A DNA stretch of 54,708 nt from Tabrizicola thermarum. Lineage in GTDB: Bacteria; Pseudomonadota; Alphaproteobacteria; Rhodobacterales; Rhodobacteraceae. This document shows positions 48,969 to 54,708 of the stretch, in pieces. The notes beneath the pieces were generated by a model. That model was not told where the DNA came from and did no database searches. It saw nothing but the letters and a program-made list of their open reading frames with translations. The stretch lies in assembly GCF_003574395.1 (NCBI RefSeq), contig NZ_QMJY01000073.1:1-54708 (forward strand), written 5' to 3'. Within the stretch, counting starts at the first letter, position 1. Each line of letters opens with the position of its first letter. The position numbers and the translations under genes were made by a program.

Positions 48969-49525
48969 CGGCTTTCCTTGGATTGCAGGCCCCGGATCAG
49001 GGCAAACACTTCGCGTCCCTCGGCGATGTTCTCGAAACCCTTCTTCTCGGTCGTCGTTCCGCCATCGCCGTCATCTTCCCGCCGGGTGTGCAGCCAGACG
49101 GTACAGGCCCCGCGGCCCTCCACCAGTTCGACCGCGGTCTGCGGACGGATCGGCAGCGCTTCCAGCGAGCGTCTCCAGTAGTGCCGGGCAATATAGGCCG
49201 CACGATCCGTCAGCGCATAGCGGACCCGGCGATGGGCCTGCATCGCCTCGATCCATTGCAGAACGACCAGATAAAGGCCCACTGCCAGAAAGGGGGTCGC
49301 GAAGATGGCAAGAAAGATGCCCAGACCCAGCAACGCGATCCCGTCAGCCTTGCCCATGAAGGACAGACCGAACCCGAAGCAGGCCACACCGCCGACCAGA
49401 AAGGGTGTGCCGAAAGCGGCCAGGAACAGCCGCTTGGGAAGGTCGAAGATGCCGGGCAACGGGGCGCCCTGCCACAGCAGCCGTTCGCCGGGGGCAAGGT
49501 AATCCTGCCAGGCCTCGCCGGTCAC
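48965..49525 (-). CDS. PH-like membrane protein B
   Basis: The 186 residues have the N-terminal signature [19 protein letters not shown], two membrane-helix segments (about 29-55 and 62-87) and a C-terminal PH-like region ([20 protein letters not shown]). GTG 49525 overlaps the pyrB stop (GTGA), so translation is coupled to pyrB. The 'ERLLWQG' motif is common in bacterial PH-domain membrane proteins of unknown role. Confidence 0.8.
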   Translation of the reverse strand: MTGEAWQDYLAPGERLLWQGAPLPGIFDLPKRLFLAAFGTPFLVGGVACFGFGLSFMGKADGIALLGLGIFLAIFATPFLAVGLYLVVLQWIEAMQAHRRVRYALTDRAAYIARHYWRRSLEALPIRPQTAVELVEGRGACTVWLHTRREDDGDGGTTTEKKGFENIAEGREVFALIRGLQSKESR

Positions 49526-50484
49526 GCCATCATCCCCACGATCTTCCGCCCCCGCTCGGCCCGCAGGTTCCGCGCCAGAAGGTCCATGCAGGCCATCCGC
49601 ACCGCGACGCCCATCTCCACCTGGTCCTGGATCACGCTGCGGTTGATGTCGTCGGCCAGATCGCCGTCGATCTCCACCCCCCGGTTCATGGGCCCGGGGT
49701 GCATCACGATGGCGTCGGGCGCGGCATGGGACAGCTTCTCGGCGTCCAGACCGTAGCGGTGGTAGTATTCGCGTTCCGAGGGGATGAAGCCGCCGTCCAT
49801 CCGTTCCTTCTGGAGCCGCAGCATCATCACCACGTCGGCGCCCTTCAGACCCGCTGCCATGTCGTCGAAAAGCTCGCAGCCGAAGTCCTCCACCCCCGAG
49901 GGCATCAGGGTGGGCGGCGCGATCAGGCGCAGGCGGTTTTCCATTTTCCCCAGCAGGATAAGGTTCGACCGCGCCACGCGGCTGTGGGCGATGTCGCCGC
50001 AAATGGCGATGGTCAGCCGCTGGAGGCGGCCCTTGGCGCGGCGGATGGTGAGGGCGTCCAGCAAAGCCTGCGTCGGATGTTCATGCCGCCCGTCGCCGGC
50101 GTTCAGGACGGCGCAGTCCACCTTCTGCGCCAGCAGGTTCACCGCTCCGCTGGACCCGTGGCGGACCACCAGCAGGTCCGGGTGCATCGCGTTCAGCGTC
50201 ATCGCGGTGTCGATCAGCGTCTCGCCCTTCTTCACGGACGAGTTCGCCACCGACATGTTCATCACGTCGGCCCCAAGCCGTTTTCCGGCCAGTTCGAAGG
50301 ACGACTGCGTGCGGGTCGAGTTCTCGAAGAAGAGGTTGATCTGCGTCATCCCCGCCAGCACGTCGGACTGCTTGACCGTGCGGCGGTTCAGATCGACATA
50401 ACGCTCGGCCAGGTCGAGGACGGTGGTGATCTCCAGCGGCGAAAGGTGCTCGATCCCCAGCAGATGGCGGGCGCGGAAGGCCAT
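49522..50484 (-). CDS. pyrB: Aspartate carbamoyltransferase catalytic subunit
   Basis: PyrB joins carbamoyl phosphate and aspartate to carbamoyl-aspartate, the committed pyrimidine step. The 320 residues contain the carbamoyl-phosphate loop [21 protein letters not shown], the SDR-like [14 protein letters not shown] and the aspartate loop region [13 protein letters not shown] 50484 follows GAGAGGGG. Class B enzymes of this type pair with PyrC', present downstream. Four small membrane genes interrupt the usual pyrB-pyrC' order. CarB, which supplies the substrate, is at the other end of the window. Confidence 0.95.
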   Translation of the reverse strand: MAFRARHLLGIEHLSPLEITTVLDLAERYVDLNRRTVKQSDVLAGMTQINLFFENSTRTQSSFELAGKRLGADVMNMSVANSSVKKGETLIDTAMTLNAMHPDLLVVRHGSSGAVNLLAQKVDCAVLNAGDGRHEHPTQALLDALTIRRAKGRLQRLTIAICGDIAHSRVARSNLILLGKMENRLRLIAPPTLMPSGVEDFGCELFDDMAAGLKGADVVMMLRLQKERMDGGFIPSEREYYHRYGLDAEKLSHAAPDAIVMHPGPMNRGVEIDGDLADDINRSVIQDQVEMGVAVRMACMDLLARNLRAERGRKIVGMMA

Positions 50485-50572
50485 GGTCGTCCCCTCTCCG
50501 GTCTGATGTCCGGTTTCCCCCTCTATCGCAAAGGCCGGGGGGCGCGGCAAGGGAAAGGCTCGTCGTGGACTT

Positions 50573-50620
50573 CGTCGCTCCTCGCGCCCTCCCGACGAGA
50601 AGCCGAAGGCGAACGAGGAG
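50573..50620 (-). repeat. Two-hairpin post-stop element, copy 2
   Basis: The plus-strand sequence has CGTCG...CGACG (50573-50577 with 50593-50597) and GCC-GAA-GGC (50602-50610). It ends 3 nt before the complement of the moaB stop. The inner stem pair is C-G here and G-C in copy 1, a compensatory change. Confidence 0.65.
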
Positions 50621-50623
50621 GAG

Positions 50624-51166
50624 TTACTTGCGCTTCAGGTGCTCTTCCAGCCGTGGCATGATCTCGACGAAGTTGCAGGGGCGGTGGCGGCTGTCGAGTT
50701 GCAGCTTCAGGATCTCGTCCCAGGCATCGCGGCAGGCGCCGGGCGAACCGGGCAGGGCGAAAAGATAGGTGCCCCCCGCCACGCCCCCCGTCGCGCGGCT
50801 TTGCACGGCGCTGGTGCCGATCTTCTGCATCGAGACGAGGGTGAAGACGGTGCCGAAGGCCTCGATCTCTTTCTCGTAGACCTCGCGGTGGGCTTCCACG
50901 GTGACATCGCGGCCGGTCAACCCGGTGCCGCCGGTGGTCAGGATCACGTCAACCTGCGGGTCGGCGATCCAGTCGCGCAGGCGCTGAACGATGGCCGGGC
51001 GGTCGTCGGGGACGATGCCGCGATCCGCCAGCACATGGCCTGCTTGGGTCAGCCGATCGACCAGCGTGTCCCCGGACTTGTCCGTTCCGGGCGTGCGGGT
51101 GTCGCTGACGGTCAGGACGGCGATCCGTACCGGGTGGAAGGGCAGGGTTTCGTCGATACGGGACAT
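50624..51166 (-). CDS. moaB: Molybdenum cofactor biosynthesis protein B
   Basis: This MogA/MoaB-family protein (180 residues) adenylylates molybdopterin or aids molybdate insertion. The substrate-binding signature [18 protein letters not shown] and [18 protein letters not shown] are clear. ATG 51166 has AGGAG about 9 nt upstream; the longer frame overlaps the LysE gene. The 4-nt gap to lysE suggests a common transcript. Confidence 0.93.
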   Translation of the reverse strand: MSRIDETLPFHPVRIAVLTVSDTRTPGTDKSGDTLVDRLTQAGHVLADRGIVPDDRPAIVQRLRDWIADPQVDVILTTGGTGLTGRDVTVEAHREVYEKEIEAFGTVFTLVSMQKIGTSAVQSRATGGVAGGTYLFALPGSPGACRDAWDEILKLQLDSRHRPCNFVEIMPRLEEHLKRK

Positions 51167-51170
51167 GAGG

Positions 51171-51800
51171 TCAGCTCCTTGGCAAAAGTGCAAGCCGCAG
51201 CGCCAGCGCGCCGAAGATCGTGGCACTGATCCGCGACAGCCATGCCGCCAGACCCGCCGAACGGGCGATGCGCTGGCCGATCGTGCCCGCGAAAAGCCCG
51301 ACGGCGCCGTTCACGATCAGCCCGCCGGCGCAGAACACCAGCCCAAGGGTCAGGAACTGCGGCAGGATCGGCCGGGCCGGGTTCACGAACTGCGGCAGGA
51401 AGGCAAGGATGAACAGGATCACCTTGGGATTCATGAGGTTGACCATCAGCCCCTGCCGGAAGGCGCGCGCGGTCGTGATGGGGGCCACTTGCGATCCGGC
51501 CGCGAAGGGCGAGGACCGCAGCGCCCCTGCGGCCAGCCACAAGAGGTAGCCGACCCCCAGCCAGCGGATCGCCTCGAAGGCGGCCGGATGGGCTGCAAGC
51601 AGCGCCCCCAGACCCAGCGCCGCAAGCGTGGTGTGCACAAGGCCGCCGACCGCAATCCCGACATTCGCCGCCATCGCCGCCCGCCGACCGGATTTCAGGC
51701 CCTGGCCAAGGCAGAACATCATGTCCGCCCCCGGCGTCAGGTTCAGCGCCAGCCCGGCGGGGATGAAGGCGAGAAGCGCAAGAGGCTCGACCGGAAGCAT
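51171..51800 (-). CDS. LysE/RhtB-family amino-acid exporter
   Basis: The 209 residues have about six membrane helices and the family motif PAGLALNLTPGADMMFCLGQ, then NLMNPKVILFILAFLPQFV. RhtB-type members export homoserine, threonine or other amino acids; the substrate is not told by context. The start shares a base with the upstream uracil-DNA glycosylase stop (TGATG). Confidence 0.9.
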   Translation of the reverse strand: MLPVEPLALLAFIPAGLALNLTPGADMMFCLGQGLKSGRRAAMAANVGIAVGGLVHTTLAALGLGALLAAHPAAFEAIRWLGVGYLLWLAAGALRSSPFAAGSQVAPITTARAFRQGLMVNLMNPKVILFILAFLPQFVNPARPILPQFLTLGLVFCAGGLIVNGAVGLFAGTIGQRIARSAGLAAWLSRISATIFGALALRLALLPRS

Positions 51801-52588
51801 CAGCGCAGCCTTGCCTGAAGCGAGAGAAGGTCCGCCCAGGCCTCGCGCTTGGCGGCCGGATTGCGCAGCAGATGGGTCGGATGGGTCATCGGCAGAAGCG
51901 GTTTGCCAAGGGCCCGGGACCAGTTGCCCCGCGCCCGCAGGATGCCCTTCGTCCCGGTCAGCGCGAACAGCGGCGTGTTGCCGACAGCCACGATCACATC
52001 CGGGTTCACCAGCGCGATGTGGCGTTCGACAAAGGGCAGCATCATCGCGATCTCGGCCGGTTCGGGGTCGCGGTTGCCGGGCGGACGCCAGGGCATGACA
52101 TTGGTGATGTAAAGCGCCGTTGCCGCGTCGGGCGAGGTCCGCGACAGGCCTATGGCCGCGAACATCCGGTCCAGCAGCTGCCCGGCACGGCCCACGAAGG
52201 GGCGGCCTTCGCGGTCCTCGTCGGCGTCCGGTGCCTCGCCCAGGATCAGGACGCGGGCCTTCGGATTGCCATCGGCAAAGACCGTGTTGCGCGCGCCCTT
52301 CTTCAACTCGCAGAGGTCAAAGCCGACGAGAGCCGCGCGCAAGGCGTCAAGTGACTGCGCCCGTCCCGCCAGATACCGGGCAATCTCGACCGGGTCGGCG
52401 GCAGGGATTTCCGGCGCGGGTGCGACCGAAGACGCCTTGCCGACCAAGGGTTTGGGGGCCCCGACGGGCAGTTCGTACCGATTGACCGGCGCGTCGCCGA
52501 TCACCTCGTCCGCGCCGGATTCGATCTGCCAGGCCAGAGCCGCCAATGCAGCATCCCAATCCTCAGCGATCTCGGCGGCGATTCCCAT
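51800..52588 (-). CDS. Uracil-DNA glycosylase, family-4-like without iron-sulfur cysteines
   Basis: The enzyme removes uracil from DNA in base-excision repair. The 262 residues have motif A GEAPDADEDREGRPFVGRAG, TNVMPWRPPGNRDP and motif B-like HPTHLLRNP. Only one cysteine is present (Cys93), so the four ligands of the classical family 4 cluster are missing (the third and fourth positions read Trp and Met). A 70-residue N-terminal extension of low complexity precedes the core. Cysteine-less family-4-like enzymes are known in alphaproteobacteria, as I recall. Motif A departs from the usual GEAPG at its fifth residue. Confidence 0.88.
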   Translation of the reverse strand: MGIAAEIAEDWDAALAALAWQIESGADEVIGDAPVNRYELPVGAPKPLVGKASSVAPAPEIPAADPVEIARYLAGRAQSLDALRAALVGFDLCELKKGARNTVFADGNPKARVLILGEAPDADEDREGRPFVGRAGQLLDRMFAAIGLSRTSPDAATALYITNVMPWRPPGNRDPEPAEIAMMLPFVERHIALVNPDVIVAVGNTPLFALTGTKGILRARGNWSRALGKPLLPMTHPTHLLRNPAAKREAWADLLSLQARLR

Positions 52589-52663
52589 GGGCCGAGACTA
52601 GGGCCCGGTCTCCGTGGCGACAACCCGCCTCGGCCGGACGGGGCGCATCGCCGCAGCCACGGT

Positions 52664-53455
52664 TCACGGCGCGGGGCAGCCCTTGACCTCGACCGCTCCG
52701 GTGGGGATGAGGATCGTCATCGTGACCTTGGAGCGATCCAGCGCGAAAGGCGCGCCGTTGGGCGGCACCAGTTCGGTCATGGCCACCAGCTCTCCGCCCT
52801 GCCGTTCGGTGATCGCCTCGGCGACCCAGACCGTGCGGTCGGCGGTCTCGAAGGCGACGACCTCGGGCAGTCCGGGGTCGGGCAGACCCAGCCGCGCGGT
52901 CAGGCGCAGGCCGTCCTTGATCGGGTCGATGCTGCAGGAAACCTTTGTGACACCAGCCTCTTGCGCGGTGGCGGCCCGGTGCGACAGGGCCGCCCGGATG
53001 CCAGCGTCCGGGGCGCCCGGAGCGGCAAGGTCGGTCGAAAGCTCCAGTGTCGCGGGCAGGCAGACGTCGTCGCAGACGCCGAGGTCCATCCGCAGGTTGA
53101 GCCGGATCGGACGACCGGGGGTCTCGGGCGTGACCTCCAGCGGCAGGATGACCCGGTCGTGGTAGCCGATCGACTGCATGCCGTTGGTGTGGAACACGGC
53201 CGGGACCGGCCAGTGGATACGGACCGATTTCACGTTCCGGGACCCCGACCAGTCAAAGCTCGGCGGGATGCCCGCATCGCCGGGACTGCGCCAATAGGTC
53301 TTCCAGCCGGGGGCCAGGTTCAGCTCGATCGCTGCCATGTGTCCGCCATTTTCCATTTGCCATCCGGGCCTTAGCTGACCCGACAGGACATCGTCCTGCG
53401 TGGTCGCGAGGGCGGGAGAGGCGGCGAGAAGCAAGGCGACGACGGTTTTCAACAT
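52664..53455 (-). CDS. Exported protein with DsbD N-terminal-like (DsbD-alpha) domain
   Basis: The 263 residues start with a signal peptide (MLKTVVALLLAASPALA) and contain the immunoglobulin-like DsbD-alpha/ScsB domain: WKTYWRSPGDAGIPPSFDWS, MDLGVCDDVCLPATLEL with the Cys-x-x-x-Cys pair. Membrane and thioredoxin parts of full DsbD are absent. It likely takes part in periplasmic thiol transfer. ATG 53455 was chosen for the signal peptide; the longer frame (53494) adds a non-signal leader. Confidence 0.82.
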   Translation of the reverse strand: MLKTVVALLLAASPALATTQDDVLSGQLRPGWQMENGGHMAAIELNLAPGWKTYWRSPGDAGIPPSFDWSGSRNVKSVRIHWPVPAVFHTNGMQSIGYHDRVILPLEVTPETPGRPIRLNLRMDLGVCDDVCLPATLELSTDLAAPGAPDAGIRAALSHRAATAQEAGVTKVSCSIDPIKDGLRLTARLGLPDPGLPEVVAFETADRTVWVAEAITERQGGELVAMTELVPPNGAPFALDRSKVTMTILIPTGAVEVKGCPAP

Positions 53456-53595
53456 GGGGCGAACATAGGCAAGGCGAGAGCCATGGGAAATCACTTTCGG
53501 GCGAAGCGGCGTGATCGTGGCGGTCTGGCCATGATCCGGGGCTTGTTCGCCGCGGTCTCCGGGGCCATGTTTCGCACAAGGGGAGGGCGGTGCCG

Positions 53596-54153
53596 ATGGA
53601 CCTTGCCGGACAGATCCTGATCGCGATGCCGGGGATGACGGACCCTCGGTTCGAACGCAGCGTGGTGCTGCTTTGTGCCCATTCGGCCGAGGGCGCGATG
53701 GGGTTGATTGTCAACAAGCCCTTGGAAGATCTGAGCTTTTCCGGGCTGCTGGAGCATCTTGGCATCCCCCTTGGCCCCCTGGGCCGCGACATCCGGGTGC
53801 ATTTTGGCGGGCCGGTGGAGCGGGGGCGGGGGTTCGTGCTGCACTCGGCCGACTGGCGGCCTGCGGGCGAGGGCACGATGCAGGTGCCGGGGGGCCTGGA
53901 GATGACCGCGACGATCAATGTGCTGGAGGCTTTGGCTTCCGGGGGCGGGCCGGGTAAGGCCTTGCTTGCGCTGGGGTATTCCGGCTGGGGGCCGGGGCAG
54001 CTGGAGGCCGAGATCGCGCGGAACGACTGGCTGACTTGTGACGCCCCCGAGGGGTTGGTGTTCGCGCCCGACGACGGCGGGAAGTGGTCGGCGGCGCTGC
54101 GGGGGATGGGGATTGATCCCTTGACCCTGAGCGCGGCGGCGGGGCGGGCGTAG
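53596..54153 (+). CDS. yqgE: YqgE/AlgH family protein
   Basis: The 185 residues match the YqgE/AlgH family: LAGQILIAMPGMTDPRFERS, AMGLIVNKPLEDLSFSGLLE, VHFGGPVERGRGFVLHSADW and GYSGWGPGQLEAEI. The family (UPF0301) is conserved but its role is not settled; AlgH was linked to alginate regulation in Pseudomonas. ATG 53596 is preferred over GTG 53590 because GGGGAGGG lies about 8 nt upstream of it. It is divergent from the DsbD-like gene. Confidence 0.93.
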   Translation: MDLAGQILIAMPGMTDPRFERSVVLLCAHSAEGAMGLIVNKPLEDLSFSGLLEHLGIPLGPLGRDIRVHFGGPVERGRGFVLHSADWRPAGEGTMQVPGGLEMTATINVLEALASGGGPGKALLALGYSGWGPGQLEAEIARNDWLTCDAPEGLVFAPDDGGKWSAALRGMGIDPLTLSAAAGRA

Positions 54154-54216
54154 AGGCCGCAAGGCACTCCGGGTAAGGGGTTGGGAACGCTGGGTTAATC
54201 CGGGGGATTTCCGGGA

Positions 54217-54292
54217 GGTTAACGGTATGGCATCCGTCTGGCATGCGTCTGGCATCTGTACGGACGCTCGGCGGGTGGGGTAGGCGTTAACC
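54217..54292. repeat. Inverted GGTTAACG repeat flanking 11-bp tandem repeats
   Basis: GGTTAACG (54217-54224) and its inverse CGTTAACC (54285-54292) flank 60 bp. Inside are three 11-bp near-repeats: GGCATCCGTCT, GGCATGCGTCT and GGCATCTGTAC (54229-54261). No gene lies in the 200 bp between yqgE and the partial gene. TTAAC motifs could be regulator half-sites (CtrA-like), but this is only a resemblance. Confidence 0.5.
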
Positions 54293-54353
54293 TTTGGGGG
54301 CGAATCGGGGGTGGCCGGGGCGGTGCGCTGTAGCGTACCCTTCATTTCTCAGA

Positions 54354-54708
54354 TCAGTTCTTCTCGATCCATCCGAGCAAAAGAAAGGTCAATGAGAGAA
54401 TAATCACAGGCCAAAGACCATACTCATGCCCCGTCGATTTGCGACGCCGCATTGTGACATCCCTGATTGCCTTGGGTTTTGGTGGTCGTTTCGGCTTGGC
54501 AGGTGAAGGGTTTGTCTGCTTCAGTTTTGGAAACTTCGGTGGCTTGTACTTTGGCGTTTTGACCGCCTTAGGTGCGGACTGAAGGGTCTTAACTTGTCTT
54601 GTAATGAATCCGTCGGCCGATTTCTTCGGATGCTGTCCCGTCGAGTGGTGTAGCTGGCGCTGATCGTCACCGTGATGTTCGGCGCGGGCCTGCTTGATCA
54701 GGATGCCA
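54354..54708 (-). CDS. Partial membrane-tailed Lys/Pro-rich protein, unknown function (5' end beyond window)
   Basis: An uninterrupted minus-strand frame enters at the window edge and ends at TGA (complement 54354-54356), giving the last 117 residues. It has a His/Gln-rich N-terminal part, a Lys/Pro-rich linker (KTPKYKPPKFPKLKQ, then PAKPKRPPKPKA), a basic Arg-Arg-Arg patch and one C-terminal membrane helix (LWPVIILSLTFLLLGWIEKN). The G+C content is visibly lower than elsewhere and codon use differs. Signs are those of accessory or transferred DNA; no family is recognised. Confidence 0.6.
   Translation of the reverse strand, partial: GILIKQARAEHHGDDQRQLHHSTGQHPKKSADGFITRQVKTLQSAPKAVKTPKYKPPKFPKLKQTNPSPAKPKRPPKPKAIRDVTMRRRKSTGHEYGLWPVIILSLTFLLLGWIEKN

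Noticed and set aside
51800-52588. Possible UdgX-type covalent uracil-binding protein
   Set aside because: The required Arg/His-rich loop (KRRIH-like) is absent near the C-terminal motif.

Overview
The window is high-G+C bacterial chromosome. Gene families and style suggest an alphaproteobacterium of the Rhodobacter/Paracoccus group (Rhodobacterales). Supporting signs are the plant-type glutamate-cysteine ligase, the MoxR-DUF58-DUF4159 cluster, DUF1467, the dense start/stop overlaps (ATGA or GTGA) and an RpoH plus ROSE-like arrangement before a small heat-shock gene. No rRNA, tRNA, CRISPR array, insertion sequence or intact prophage was seen.

Layout. 0.1-8.5 kb: a lipoprotein, carB (minus), then pabB-pabC, aspS and a DUF1993 gene. 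8.5-13.4 kb: an acetyltransferase, a response regulator, methylmalonyl-CoA epimerase with DUF1467, then on the minus strand an EI24 membrane protein, a nitroreductase and a histone-deacetylase-like amidohydrolase. 13.5-20.3 kb: a four-gene MoxR/DUF58/BatA-DUF4159/membrane-protein operon. 20.4-26.9 kb: DUF599 (minus), glcDEF for glycolate oxidation, and two tandem secreted trypsin-like proteases. 26.9-32.6 kb: heat-shock hsp20, then two minus-strand ECF sigma-factor units (one with an anti-sigma factor and a secreted COG4315 protein, one with a YfbK-like von Willebrand protein), and a peptidoglycan-binding protein. 32.7-40.7 kb, all minus: an aminotransferase, SDR-yghU, gabD, a coiled-coil membrane protein with an OmpA-type protein, and ubiA. 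40.7-45.8 kb, plus: rsmE, acetyltransferase, membrane protein, gshA, pepT. 45.9-53.5 kb, minus: plsY, a dihydroorotase-like pyrC', four small membrane proteins and pyrB, then moaB, a LysE-type exporter, a uracil-DNA glycosylase and a DsbD-domain protein. The end holds yqgE (plus) and a partial, compositionally different gene running off the window.

Most genes are housekeeping or metabolic: pyrimidine (carB, pyrB, pyrC'), folate (pabBC), glutathione (gshA, yghU), phospholipid (plsY), ubiquinone (ubiA), glycolate and GABA/succinate-semialdehyde use. No complete new multi-gene system such as a defence island was found.

The most unusual signals are in the DNA and RNA between genes. (1) A family of paired, abutting 22-bp palindromes centred on TTCGAA has compensatory arm changes and occurs at five places. 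(2) A second dispersed element has a CCGGGGG/CCCCCGG stem and a constant tail, at three places. (3) A third two-hairpin element follows two minus-strand stop codons. (4) hsp20 appears to have an RpoH promoter and a ROSE-like thermometer leader. (5) A 146-bp duplication at the rsmE/acetyltransferase junction creates a 49-codon hybrid ORF. (6) The PyrC next to PyrB lacks catalytic residues. (7) A 39-residue membrane protein is nested in the pyr cluster.
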